Shown in pieces: positions 37,797 through 46,426 of a stretch of 64,000 bases of DNA; position 1 is the stretch's first letter, and every line of letters starts with the position of its first letter. The translations under genes and the position numbers were made by a program. The notes below the pieces were generated by a model, which saw only the letters and a program-made list of their open reading frames with translations, was not told the DNA's origin and searched no databases. Location: NCBI RefSeq assembly GCF_002021565.1, contig NZ_MSZX01000005.1:248027-312026 (forward strand), in the 5' to 3' direction. The DNA comes from Paenibacillus selenitireducens (lineage in GTDB: Bacteria > Bacillota > Bacilli > Paenibacillales > Paenibacillaceae).

Positions 37797-38546
37797 ATGC
37801 AGATACAGGAAGGTCACAATGATCCGTCTCGTGTACAGCGAACATGGGAGCCTCCAGCTGACACGGAGCTTCTCATTACATCGGTTGAGAGAGAGCCTCG
37901 GAGAGCTCATCGATACCGCGTTTATATCAATGAAGAACTTGCTTTCTCTGTTCATGAAGATATCATGGTGAAGTTTCGTCTCGTCAAGGGAATGCTTATT
38001 GAACATCGAGACCTTCATTCGATTATGGTTGCTGACGAGTTACAGAAGGCCTACGTGCAAGCCATACGGTTTCTTGGTAGCAAACCTCGGACTAGACATG
38101 AAATTGAACAGCGGCTATCACAGAAAGGCTACGAGGGTTCGTTGATTCAGCAAGTTCTTGAACGATTAACGCATGAGCAGCTGATAGATGATGGGCAGTA
38201 TGCAAAACAGTGGACAGATCAACGCGTACGAAATCATAAAAAGGGAAGACTTATGATAAAGCATGAACTCCAGCAAAAGGGAATCGACAAATCACAAATT
38301 GCAGAAGCGATGGAAGAACTGGATCTTGAAGCAGAACAAGAGAGTGCTTTTCAGGTAGGTTACCGAAAATGGCAAAATACAAAAGGTGAACGTTTTGATC
38401 GTAAACAAAAGACGTTTGCTTTCCTGATGCGCAGAGGTTTTCCTTCACAAGTGGTGCGACAAGTCATGCAGCGTATTGATCAAATGGAACGTGATTCTGA
38501 AGAAGCTGAGTACATGAACGAAGAGGATGATTTTTTACTCGATTAA
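37797..38546 (+). CDS. recX: RecX, regulator of RecA
   Basis: The 249-residue helical-repeat protein modulates RecA filaments. Repeat text includes AIRFLGSKPRTRHEIEQRLSQKG-type sequence at residues 88-110, LTHEQLIDDGQYAKQWTDQR and a closing AFLMRRGFPSQVVRQV. An N-terminal extension of about 75 residues precedes the RecX core, normal for Firmicutes. ATG 37797 follows AAGGAGGA. Its position after a terminator suggests read-through expression from recA. Confidence 0.92.
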   Translation: MQIQEGHNDPSRVQRTWEPPADTELLITSVEREPRRAHRYRVYINEELAFSVHEDIMVKFRLVKGMLIEHRDLHSIMVADELQKAYVQAIRFLGSKPRTRHEIEQRLSQKGYEGSLIQQVLERLTHEQLIDDGQYAKQWTDQRVRNHKKGRLMIKHELQQKGIDKSQIAEAMEELDLEAEQESAFQVGYRKWQNTKGERFDRKQKTFAFLMRRGFPSQVVRQVMQRIDQMERDSEEAEYMNEEDDFLLD

Positions 38547-38910
38547 TGATATTTAATGTTAATTACGTTAAATAATTATAGCTGATAATGATCACCTTGT
38601 TCGAGCAGAACGGCATCTTCGAAGAGGAACTCATGTCAATTGCTTGACAACTTCTTTTTACAAATACTAAAATGAAAAAGTATCATACTATTTCCGAATC
38701 AATTTTTCCTTCCAAAAAGTTGATTCAACTGATTAATTTCGCCAATCATTGACTCGCTTATCTTGATATCGATGAAGATAAGACAATGGGTGTCACAATC
38801 GAACGATATTGTGATACACAGATGAAAACGATGAATATGTAAGTGAAACGGTTTGAAAACCGAATAATGCCCAAGCACTGGCTTGGAGAAACAACGAGGA
38901 GGTGAACCAG
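38547..38910 (+). promoter_or_regulatory. Long intergenic region: promoter and structured leader of rny
   Basis: This 364-bp gap holds no gene I can support. Consensus TTGACA (38644-38649) is 18 bp from TAAAAT (38668-38673), leaving a leader of about 230 nt. In it are GAATCAA/TTGATTC (38696-38702, 38720-38726), CTTATCTT/AAGATAAG (38757-38764, 38775-38782), a GTCACAAT/ATTGTGAT stem (near 38792-38813), CGGTTT/AAACCG (near 38849-38862) and CCAAGC/GCTTGG (38871-38876, 38881-38886), the last about 10 nt before the ribosome site. No known riboswitch class is recognised. Confidence 0.65.
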
Positions 38911-40452
38911 ATGGATATTATTGTTTCAGTCGTTCTCGTTGTAGCCGCATTGATCATTGGTTTTGTGATTGGATATTTTATTCGCAAGTCTCTTGCTGAA
39001 GCAAAGATTTCAAGTGCTGAGCATGCCGCTGAGCAGATTATTGAGAGTGCGAAGAAGGATGCAGAAGCGCTTAAGAAAGAAACAGTGTTGGAGGCGAAAG
39101 ACGAAGTCTTCAAAGTCCGCGCTGAAGCTGATAAAGACATTCGTGAGCGTAGAAATGAAATTCAACGTCTAGAACGTCGAGTGTTGCAAAAAGAAGAGTC
39201 GCTGGATAAAAAATTAGAATCACTAGAACGCAAAGAAGAGCAAGTGGCGAGCAAAGAGAAACGCATTGATGAAACACAAGAGCAAATCAACGTGATTCTT
39301 AAAAGTCAAACGGCTGAACTTGAACGTATTTCTAACCTAACCATGGAAGATGCTCGTCAGATCATCTTAACGAATGTAGAGCAAGAAGTGCGTCATGAAT
39401 CAGCGCAAATGATTAAAGAGATCGAGCAACAAGCGAAAGAAGAAGCTGATAAAAAAGCTCGCGAGATTATTACTCTAGCGGTGCAGCGTTGTGCAGCGGA
39501 TCATGTCGCAGAGACAACGGTTTCCGTTGTAACGTTGCCGAACGAGGAAATGAAAGGCCGGATTATCGGGCGTGAAGGCCGTAATATCCGTGCCCTAGAG
39601 ACTTTGACAGGTATCGACTTGATTATCGACGATACGCCGGAAGCGGTAATTTTATCCGGTTTCGATCCTATTCGCCGCGAGATTGCTCGTACATCCCTTG
39701 AGAAGCTCGTAGCAGATGGTCGTATCCATCCTGCTCGTATCGAAGAGATGGTAGAGAAATCCCGTAAAGAAGTTGACGAGCGTATCCGTGAATACGGGGA
39801 GCAAGCAACGTTTGAAGTGGGTATTCATGGATTGCATCCAGATCTCATTAAGATCCTTGGCCGTCTGAAGTTCCGGACGAGCTATGGTCAGAATGTACTG
39901 AAGCATTCGATGGAAGTTGCTTACTTAACTGGATTGATGGCCGCAGAGCTTGGCGAAGATATTACACTCGCCAAACGTGCCGGATTGTTGCATGATATTG
40001 GTAAAGCGCTAGATCATGAAGTGGAAGGGTCTCATGTTGAAATCGGCGTGGAATTAGCCAAGAAATACAAAGAACATCCAGTAGTAATCAACAGTATTGC
40101 ATCCCATCATGGTGATTGCGAAGCAACATCCGTTATCGCGATGCTGGTAGGTGCAGCTGATGCCTTATCTGCTGCAAGACCGGGTGCTCGTAGAGAGACC
40201 CTAGAGACATATATCAAACGTCTTGAGAAGCTTGAAGAAATTTCGGAATCTTTCGAAGGCGTTGAGAAATCATTCGCTATTCAAGCGGGTCGTGAAGTAC
40301 GCGTTATGGTACAGCCAGATAAGATTGATGACACGGAAGCATTCCGTTTAGCACGTGATATTACCAAAACCATTGAAAGTGAACTGGACTATCCGGGTCA
40401 CATCAAAGTTACGGTTATTCGTGAAACTCGTGCGGTTGAATACGCTAAATAA
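38911..40452 (+). CDS. rny: Ribonuclease Y
   Basis: The 513-residue membrane-anchored endoribonuclease starts decay of many mRNAs. An N-terminal helix (5-25) is followed by a long charged coiled coil (30-200), a KH domain (about 205-270; [19 protein letters not shown]) and an HD domain (about 330-430; [17 protein letters not shown]). All are intact. ATG 38911 follows GAGGAGGTG; GTG 38902 overlaps that site. The long leader before it is the striking part of this locus. Confidence 0.97.
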   Translation: MDIIVSVVLVVAALIIGFVIGYFIRKSLAEAKISSAEHAAEQIIESAKKDAEALKKETVLEAKDEVFKVRAEADKDIRERRNEIQRLERRVLQKEESLDKKLESLERKEEQVASKEKRIDETQEQINVILKSQTAELERISNLTMEDARQIILTNVEQEVRHESAQMIKEIEQQAKEEADKKAREIITLAVQRCAADHVAETTVSVVTLPNEEMKGRIIGREGRNIRALETLTGIDLIIDDTPEAVILSGFDPIRREIARTSLEKLVADGRIHPARIEEMVEKSRKEVDERIREYGEQATFEVGIHGLHPDLIKILGRLKFRTSYGQNVLKHSMEVAYLTGLMAAELGEDITLAKRAGLLHDIGKALDHEVEGSHVEIGVELAKKYKEHPVVINSIASHHGDCEATSVIAMLVGAADALSAARPGARRETLETYIKRLEKLEEISESFEGVEKSFAIQAGREVRVMVQPDKIDDTEAFRLARDITKTIESELDYPGHIKVTVIRETRAVEYAK

Positions 40453-40463
40453 TGATCATAATG

Positions 40464-40490
40464 AAAAGTGGCTGATTTGCAGCCACTTTT
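40464..40490 (+). terminator. Hairpin after rny
   Basis: AAAAGTGGCTG (40464-40474) pairs perfectly with CAGCCACTTTT (40480-40490). No T run beyond the stem, so termination may be partial, with read-through to ymdB. Confidence 0.65.
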
Positions 40491-40551
40491 CGTTCATTCC
40501 TGGGACATGTATACAGAAGTAACGCGGGAATGGGTATAGGAGGAGAGCACC

Positions 40552-41346
40552 ATGAAAGTATTATTCATTGGAGACATCGTAGGGAATACAGGCAGAAAAG
40601 CACTAAAACACATGCTACCACTGCTTAAAGATAAATATAACCCGCATATTATTATCGCGAATGGGGAAAATGCCGCGGGAGGCAAGGGAATCACAGCAGC
40701 CATCGCAAGAGAGTTCTACAATATGGGGATCCATGGGCTAACGATGGGTAATCACACATGGGACAATAAAGAGATTTTTGACTTTATCGATGATGATCAA
40801 CGTATGGTTCGTCCTGCCAATTTTCCAGATGGTACACCGGGAAGAGGCTGGATGAAGGTCGAAGCCAATGGTAAAGAGCTGATTGTTATCAATATGCAAG
40901 GTCGCACATTTTTGCCGCCGCTGGATTGTCCGTTTAAGAAAGCGGATGAGATAGTGGATCAAGTGAAGAAGAAACAATCCTGTATCCTCTTCGATTTCCA
41001 TGCGGAGACAACGTCGGAGAAAATAGCCATGGGGTGGCATTTAGACGGCCGCGTATCTGCCGTTGTAGGAACGCATACGCATGTTCAAACGAATGACGAC
41101 ACGATTCTGCCGGAAGGCACAGCTTTTATCACAGATGTGGGTATGGTTGGTTCGAAGGATGGAGTTCTTGGAGTCGATCGTGAAGCCGTGTTATATAAAT
41201 TTAAGACACAGTTGCCGGTTCGTTTTACGGTGGATGAGGGAAAATGGCAATTCCATGCGGTTTACATGGAGATTGACGAAACGACGGGTAGAGCAACTCG
41301 GATCGAGAAAGTCCGTCAAGTAGAAGATCAATGGGTGATGAACTAG
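40552..41346 (+). CDS. ymdB: YmdB-type metallophosphoesterase
   Basis: The 264-residue calcineurin-like phosphoesterase (TIGR00282 family) has the metal-site text FIGDIVGNTGRKAL, IANGENAAGGKGIT, GNHTWDN, and late VGTHTHVQTNDD. The B. subtilis YmdB hydrolyses cyclic nucleotides in vitro and affects the switch between motility and biofilm, through effects on RNA levels. The rny-ymdB-spoVS order is the Bacillus one. AGGAGGAGAG precedes the ATG. Confidence 0.93.
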   Translation: MKVLFIGDIVGNTGRKALKHMLPLLKDKYNPHIIIANGENAAGGKGITAAIAREFYNMGIHGLTMGNHTWDNKEIFDFIDDDQRMVRPANFPDGTPGRGWMKVEANGKELIVINMQGRTFLPPLDCPFKKADEIVDQVKKKQSCILFDFHAETTSEKIAMGWHLDGRVSAVVGTHTHVQTNDDTILPEGTAFITDVGMVGSKDGVLGVDREAVLYKFKTQLPVRFTVDEGKWQFHAVYMEIDETTGRATRIEKVRQVEDQWVMN

Positions 41347-41391
41347 TCGCCTAACTTGTCAAGCTTTGCTGAACATCTTTGTGGAAAAAGA

Positions 41392-41417
41392 AGGAATTTT
41401 TTTCGCTATGCACGAAT
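41392..41417 (+). promoter_or_regulatory. Sigma-H-type promoter of spoVS
   Basis: AGGAATT (41392-41398) and CACGAAT (41411-41417) are 12 bp apart, close to the sigma-H pattern (AGGAwwT, 11-12, RnnGAAT) with one mismatch. spoVS is sigma-H controlled in B. subtilis. Confidence 0.55.
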
Positions 41418-41464
41418 AAGAGTAATAGTGGAATCCATTCATCATTCCCGAGGAGGTACTTATC

Positions 41465-41725
41465 ATGGAAGTATTAAAAGTTTCAGCAAAATCCAATCCA
41501 AACTCCGTAGCAGGTGCACTGGCAGGCGTCCTACGTGAGCGTGGAGGGGCTGAATTGCAAGCGATTGGTGCTGGTGCATTAAATCAAGCGATTAAAGCTG
41601 TAGCGATTGCCAGAGGATTTGTAGCGCCTAGCGGGGTGGACTTGATTTGTATTCCTGCTTTTACAGACATTGTGATCGATGGCGAAGATCGGACGGCAAT
41701 TAAGCTCATTGTCGAGCCTAGATAA
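41465..41725 (+). CDS. spoVS: Stage V sporulation protein S
   Basis: The 86-residue Alba-like protein is needed for spore coat assembly and normal progress of sporulation. It is one of the most conserved sporulation proteins; the text VSAKSNPNSVAGALAGVLRE and the C-terminal TAIKLIVEPR are typical. The fold suggests nucleic-acid binding, but its target is not known. CGAGGAGGTAC precedes the ATG; a strong terminator follows. Confidence 0.97.
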   Translation: MEVLKVSAKSNPNSVAGALAGVLRERGGAELQAIGAGALNQAIKAVAIARGFVAPSGVDLICIPAFTDIVIDGEDRTAIKLIVEPR

Positions 41726-41743
41726 ATATAGTGGTACGACTGG

Positions 41744-41773
41744 AACCTGTTTACATCGTAAACAGGTTTTTTT
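41744..41773 (+). terminator. Terminator after spoVS
   Basis: AACCTGTTTAC (41744-41754) pairs perfectly with GTAAACAGGTT (41758-41768), followed by five more T. Confidence 0.93.
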
Positions 41774-41838
41774 GCGTTTTCGGGGACTAGTTCGCGGCTT
41801 GATTTCATAGGGATTAAGAGAAAGGGAGTGGCTTCAAC

Positions 41839-42789
41839 GTGAAATATCAAATTGTAGATATGCATTGTGATGTGATTAGCAAGATGCTGCAATCACCAAC
41901 CATTCAATTTAAGGATGATCGGCGACTGGATGTGACTTTGGAACGCCTCGAGCAAGGACAAGTAAAGACCCAGTGCTTTGCGATTTATTTGTCAGAGAGT
42001 CTGGGGAAGCCCCGGTTTGAACATATCCTTCACAGTATCGATGTATTCCATCGTTCGGTTCTGAATCATCGCAAAATGAGATTTATTCGGTCTCAGGAAG
42101 ATTGGGTTGAGATGGAGGCTGCAGGGGATCAGATTGGCGCGTTGTTGTCGCTAGAAGGCGTAGATGGGCTGGAAGGCGATTTGTCTTACGTACATCTATG
42201 TTACTTGTTAGGTGTTCGATTGATCGGTTTTACGTGGAATCATGCCAATTGGGCAGCAGATGGTGTGATGGAGCCTCGGAATGGGGGGTTTACCCGCAAA
42301 GGAAGAGCATTGATCGAGCAATGCGAACAATTGGGACTGATTATGGACGTATCTCATTTATCTGAAGCGGGTTTTTGGGAGCTAGCAGAACGTTCTTCCA
42401 AACCCATTATCGCTTCCCATTCTAATTCACAAACCATCTGTCCCCATCCAAGAAATTTAACCGATGATCAAATTGTAAGTATTATTCGTCGCGGTGGACG
42501 GATTGGCATTACATTTTTCCCGCCATTCGTGCGTCGGGATTCATCCGTTTCCATCGATGATGTCCTGCGACATATCGATCATATTTGTTCTTTAGGTGGA
42601 AAAAGCAACCTGATGTTTGGTTCGGACTTCGATGGAATCGATCAATTTATTACCAATTTAGAACATCCCGGAAAGTATGATAAACTTCACAATGCCTTGG
42701 CTCGACAGTATTCTTCAGCAGATGTCGAAGGGTTCACTTATAAAAACGCTTCCATTTTTCTCAAAGCCGCGCTGCCGCTAAATAGTTAA
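41839..42789 (+). CDS. M19-family membrane dipeptidase homologue
   Basis: The 316-residue zinc TIM-barrel dipeptidase belongs to the renal dipeptidase family. Zinc ligands are visible in VDMHCD (H9, D11), the bridging glutamate in SLEGVDGLEG, and histidines in MDVSHLSE and IASHSNSQ, with a late GSDFDG. No signal peptide is seen, so despite the family name it is probably cytosolic. Physiological dipeptides are unknown. The start is GTG after AAAGGGAGTGG. Confidence 0.9.
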   Translation: MKYQIVDMHCDVISKMLQSPTIQFKDDRRLDVTLERLEQGQVKTQCFAIYLSESLGKPRFEHILHSIDVFHRSVLNHRKMRFIRSQEDWVEMEAAGDQIGALLSLEGVDGLEGDLSYVHLCYLLGVRLIGFTWNHANWAADGVMEPRNGGFTRKGRALIEQCEQLGLIMDVSHLSEAGFWELAERSSKPIIASHSNSQTICPHPRNLTDDQIVSIIRRGGRIGITFFPPFVRRDSSVSIDDVLRHIDHICSLGGKSNLMFGSDFDGIDQFITNLEHPGKYDKLHNALARQYSSADVEGFTYKNASIFLKAALPLNS

Positions 42790-42851
42790 TCCGTCCCTAT
42801 CATCTAAAACTGATATGATTTCGATCGAAAAGTGCTATCTAATGAATCCGC

Positions 42852-42865
42852 CGAAAACGCTTGCT
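42852..42865. promoter_or_regulatory. cre-like site (CcpA) upstream of korA
   Basis: CGAAAACGCTTGCT matches TGWAARCGYTWNCW at 13 of 14 positions (first base C for T). It is about 130 bp before korA. No convincing -35/-10 pair was found in this 202-bp gap, which is otherwise AT rich. Confidence 0.5.
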
Positions 42866-42991
42866 TTTTCCATGCTCTAGCCATAGAATTTAGTTGACTC
42901 AATTGAAAAAGAAAAATTTTCTATGTATTTTTTTAGGGAATTTTGGCACTTATCATTCTAGCGGGAGTCATAACTAAAGGAGTGGGCGAGC

Positions 42992-44725
42992 TTGATTAGT
43001 CAATTATCTTGGAAAATCGGCGGACAACAAGGGGAAGGCGTAGAGAGTACAGACCGTATTTTCTCAACTGCATTAAATCGATTGGGATATTATTTATATG
43101 GATACCGTCATTTTTCTTCCCGTATTAAAGGTGGACATACGAACAATAAAATTAGAATCAGTACGAAGCCTATTCGTGCAATTTCGGATGATCTGGATAT
43201 TTTAGTTGCTTTTGACCAAGAAAGTATTGACTTGAATGCGCATGAATTGAGAAAAGGCGGCGTGGTTGTCGCTGATGCGAAATTTAGTCCATCTCTTCCT
43301 GAAGGCATTGATGCCAAATTGTTTCCTGTGCCGATCACTGCGATCGCAGATGAACTTGGTACTTCACTAATGAAGAATATGGTTGCTTCTGGGGCGTCTT
43401 GGGCATTGCTTGGACTTCCGCTAGAAGTATTTAATAAAGCAGTTGAAGAAGAATTTGGTCGCAAAGGTGCAGCGGTTGTGGAGAAGAACGTGGAGGCGGT
43501 TAAACGCGGATCTGATTACGTTCTAGAACTAGCTGGCGGTCCTTTGGAAGAGTTTAAATTGCTACCTGCAGACGGCGAGCAAAAATTGTTCATGATCGGT
43601 AACGACGCGATGGGATTAGGGGCATTGGCAGCAGGCTGCCGCTTCATGCCGGCCTACCCGATCACGCCAGCTTCGGAAGTGATGGAATATTTGATCAAAA
43701 AACTTCCGAAATTCGGTGGTACAGTGATTCAGACCGAGGATGAGATCGCTGCAATTACGATGGCTATTGGTGCAAACTTCGGCGGTGCTCGTTCGATGAC
43801 AGCATCAGCAGGTCCTGGTCTTTCCTTGATGATGGAAGCTATTGGTCTTGCAGGGATGACTGAGACACCTGTAGTTATCGTCGATACGCAACGCGGTGGC
43901 CCAAGTACAGGATTACCGACGAAGCAAGAGCAAAGTGATATCAATGCGATGATCTACGGAACGCACGGAGAAATTCCGAAGATTGTTCTTGCACCAAGCT
44001 CGATCGAAGAATGCTTCTACGATATGATTGAAGCCTTTAACTTGGCAGAGAGATATCAATGTCCTGTTATCGTTCTTACAGACTTGCAATTATCCTTAGG
44101 TAAACAATCCTGCGATATGCTGGACTACAGTAAAGTGAACATCGACCGTGGTAAATTGGTCACGAATACTCCTGAGCTTGAGCCTAACCAGTTGTTCAAA
44201 CGGTATGAGTTTACAGAAGACGGTATTTCACCTCGTGTGCTTCCAGGTGAGAAATACGGCATACACCATGTAACGGGTGTTGAACATGATGAGACAGGAC
44301 GTCCTTCAGAAAGTGCGGTTAACCGTAAGAAAATGATGGATAAACGTCTTGGCAAATTAAACAACATTCAAGTGACGAACCCAATCCATGTTGACGCTCC
44401 TCACGATGAAGCCGACTTGTTAATCGTAAGTATGAGTTCGACTGGCGGTACTGTAGACGAAGCAAGAATCAGACTTGAAGAACAAGGTGTTACAACGAAC
44501 CATATTACAGTTCGCTTGTTGTACCCATTCCCTTCGGAGCAATTCGCACCGTATGCTGAGAAAGCTAAGAAGATTGTCGTGCTTGAGAACAATGCGACCG
44601 CCCAATTAGCCGCTCAAATTAAGTTGAACTTAGGGTATGGAGACAAAATTGAAAGTGTTCTGAAATATGACGGTAATCCGTTCCTTCCTTCGATTGTCTA
44701 CAATGCATGTAAGGAGTTGGTGTAA
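42992..44725 (+). CDS. korA: 2-oxoacid:acceptor (ferredoxin) oxidoreductase, fused gamma-alpha subunit
   Basis: The 577-residue subunit of a 2-oxoglutarate/2-oxoacid:ferredoxin oxidoreductase decarboxylates a 2-oxoacid to acyl-CoA and reduces ferredoxin. The N-terminal gamma domain (1-190) has GGQQGEGVESTDRIF and SRIKGGHTNNKIR; the alpha part (200-577) has YPITPASEVMEYL, SAGPGLSLMMEA and RGGPSTGLPTKQEQ. The start is TTG after AAAGGAGTGGG. korB begins 2 bp after the stop. Substrate (2-oxoglutarate or other) cannot be told from sequence by eye. Confidence 0.93.
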   Translation: MISQLSWKIGGQQGEGVESTDRIFSTALNRLGYYLYGYRHFSSRIKGGHTNNKIRISTKPIRAISDDLDILVAFDQESIDLNAHELRKGGVVVADAKFSPSLPEGIDAKLFPVPITAIADELGTSLMKNMVASGASWALLGLPLEVFNKAVEEEFGRKGAAVVEKNVEAVKRGSDYVLELAGGPLEEFKLLPADGEQKLFMIGNDAMGLGALAAGCRFMPAYPITPASEVMEYLIKKLPKFGGTVIQTEDEIAAITMAIGANFGGARSMTASAGPGLSLMMEAIGLAGMTETPVVIVDTQRGGPSTGLPTKQEQSDINAMIYGTHGEIPKIVLAPSSIEECFYDMIEAFNLAERYQCPVIVLTDLQLSLGKQSCDMLDYSKVNIDRGKLVTNTPELEPNQLFKRYEFTEDGISPRVLPGEKYGIHHVTGVEHDETGRPSESAVNRKKMMDKRLGKLNNIQVTNPIHVDAPHDEADLLIVSMSSTGGTVDEARIRLEEQGVTTNHITVRLLYPFPSEQFAPYAEKAKKIVVLENNATAQLAAQIKLNLGYGDKIESVLKYDGNPFLPSIVYNACKELV

Positions 44726-44727
44726 CG

Positions 44728-45594
44728 ATGGCAACTTTTAAAGAGTTTCGTAACAACGTCAAACCGAACTGGTGTCCAGGTTGCGGAGACTTCTCCATCC
44801 AAGCAGCTATTCAAAGAGCAGCAGCCAATGTTGGCTTAGAACCTGAGAATTTAGCAGTCGTATCCGGTATTGGATGTTCCGGCCGGATTTCAGGATATAT
44901 CAATGCTTACGGATTACATGGTATTCATGGCCGCGCATTACCGATCGCCCAAGGATTGAAAATGGCGAATCGCGAATTAACTGTAATCGCTTCTGGCGGT
45001 GACGGTGACGGATTTGCGATCGGTATGGGTCATACCGTTCATGCGATCCGTCGTAACATTAACGTTACGTATATCGTCATGGACAACCAAATTTATGGAT
45101 TGACGAAAGGTCAGACTTCTCCGCGTAGTGCGGAAGGTTTCAAAACAAAGAGTACGCCAGACGGTTCCATCGAGTCGACATTATCACCGCTAGAAATTGC
45201 GCTTTCAGCTGGGGCAACCTTCGTAGCTCAATCGTTCTCGAGTGACTTGAAACAGTTAACCATGTTAATTGAAGAAGGCATTAAACATGAAGGTTTCTCG
45301 TTGATTAACGTATTCAGCCCATGTGTAACCTTCAATAAAATCAATACGTATGACTGGTTCAAAGAGCATATCGTGAACTTAGATTCCATTCCTGAATACG
45401 ATTCCTCGAACCGTATTCAAGCGATGACGAAGTTGATGGAAACGGGCGGTATGCTGACTGGACTTATTTATCAAGATAAATCTAGAAAATCTTATGAAGA
45501 CATGGTTGTTGGATTCCGTCAAGAAGGTATCGCGAATCAAGATATCCAAATTTCGGAGCAAGATTTCGACAAACTTGTAGCAGAATTCAAATAA
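44728..45594 (+). CDS. korB: 2-oxoacid:ferredoxin oxidoreductase beta subunit
   Basis: The 288-residue thiamine-diphosphate-binding subunit pairs with the preceding gene. NWCPGCGDFSIQ and GIGCSGRISGY hold cysteines that likely bind the 4Fe-4S cluster; GGDGDGFAIGMGH with the following DNQIYGLTKGQTSP is the ThDP/Mg site. No extra ferredoxin domain is fused, typical for the two-subunit KorAB type. A very strong terminator ends the operon. Confidence 0.94.
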   Translation: MATFKEFRNNVKPNWCPGCGDFSIQAAIQRAAANVGLEPENLAVVSGIGCSGRISGYINAYGLHGIHGRALPIAQGLKMANRELTVIASGGDGDGFAIGMGHTVHAIRRNINVTYIVMDNQIYGLTKGQTSPRSAEGFKTKSTPDGSIESTLSPLEIALSAGATFVAQSFSSDLKQLTMLIEEGIKHEGFSLINVFSPCVTFNKINTYDWFKEHIVNLDSIPEYDSSNRIQAMTKLMETGGMLTGLIYQDKSRKSYEDMVVGFRQEGIANQDIQISEQDFDKLVAEFK

Positions 45595-45599
45595 TTCAC

Positions 45600-45640
45600 A
45601 AAAGACGTACGGAATATGCCGTACGTCTTTTGATTTTTTT
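45600..45640 (+). terminator. Terminator after korAB
   Basis: A perfect 13-bp stem, AAAAGACGTACGG (45600-45612) with CCGTACGTCTTTT (45619-45631), is followed by GATTTTTTT. Confidence 0.93.
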
Positions 45641-45657
45641 GGCCAAGGGTGTATAAT
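45630..45657 (+). promoter_or_regulatory. Sigma-A promoter of pduL
   Basis: TTGATT (45630-45635), overlapping the korAB terminator tail, is 16 bp from TATAAT (45652-45657). Confidence 0.6.
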
Positions 45658-45705
45658 GGTAATGCTTCAGAAACAACTAGAGAGAAAATTAATGAGGTGG
45701 AGAAA

Positions 45706-46278
45706 ATGAAAAAAGAAGTACCTGTCGGTGTATCAGCACGTCATATTCACTTATCCCAAGAGCATATCGAGCAATTGTTCGGTGCAGGTTATCAACTAAC
45801 AGAATTCAAACCATTATCCCAACCAGGGCAATTCGCAGCGAATGAAACGGTTGAAGTTGTAGGCCCTAAAGGTTCTTTCGGCAAAGTCCGTATCTTAGGA
45901 CCTGCTCGTAAAGCAACCCAACTGGAAATTTCCCGTACAGATTCATTTGCCATCGGCATTAAAGCGCCTGTGCGTGAGTCTGGTGACACAGAAGGAACAC
46001 CAGGCATGACAATTAAAGGACCTGCTGGTGAAGTTGTAACGAACGATGGCGTGATCGTAGCAGCGCGTCACATCCATTTCCACACATCAGATGCGGAGAA
46101 ATGGGGCATTCAAGATAAGCAACAATTGAAAGTTCGTTTAGGCGGCGAACGCGGTCTTGTGCTTGAGCATGTGATTGCACGCGTATCCGATCAATTCGCT
46201 TTGGACATGCATATCGATACAGATGAAGCAAATGCGGCTGGTGCCAAAACAGGCGATACTGCGGAAATTATCGACTAA
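45706..46278 (+). CDS. pduL: Phosphate propanoyltransferase PduL (acyl-CoA/acyl-phosphate transferase)
   Basis: The 190-residue enzyme interconverts acyl-CoA and acyl-phosphate; it is structurally unrelated to Pta. Two zinc-binding HxH sites are seen: SARHIHLSQEH and AARHIHFHTSD. It lacks an N-terminal encapsulation peptide, and no microcompartment shell genes are near, so it is likely a free housekeeping phosphotransacylase. Placement after korAB suggests handling of acyl-CoA made there. GAGGTGGAG precedes the ATG; the frame is open to 45649 but has no ribosome site. Confidence 0.93.
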   Translation: MKKEVPVGVSARHIHLSQEHIEQLFGAGYQLTEFKPLSQPGQFAANETVEVVGPKGSFGKVRILGPARKATQLEISRTDSFAIGIKAPVRESGDTEGTPGMTIKGPAGEVVTNDGVIVAARHIHFHTSDAEKWGIQDKQQLKVRLGGERGLVLEHVIARVSDQFALDMHIDTDEANAAGAKTGDTAEIID

Positions 46279-46304
46279 TATAAACGTGATGAATCATAAC
46301 GAGG

Positions 46305-46335
46305 AAAAGGGAGTGCCTAGCGCTCTCTTTTTTTT
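46305..46335 (+). terminator. Terminator after pduL
   Basis: AAAAGGGAGTGC (46305-46316) pairs, with two G-T pairs, with GCGCTCTCTTTT (46320-46331), then more T. Confidence 0.9.
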
Positions 46336-46426
46336 ACGATTTTTTTGGAACTAAAAATGATTTTCTCATTTTAATTTCATTTTCCTCTTATACAATAAGT
46401 TTATAGAAAGAGAAGGAGGAGAGAAC

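Noticed and set aside
38599-38611. LexA-like repeat GTTC-N5-GAAC before rny
   Set aside because: Half-sites are in the reverse orientation (GTTC before GAAC) and do not form CGAAC-N4-GTTCG.
42894-42924. TTGACT and TTCTAT as a korA promoter
   Set aside because: The spacing is 19 bp and the -10 is poor; other pairs in the gap were no better, so no korA promoter is called.
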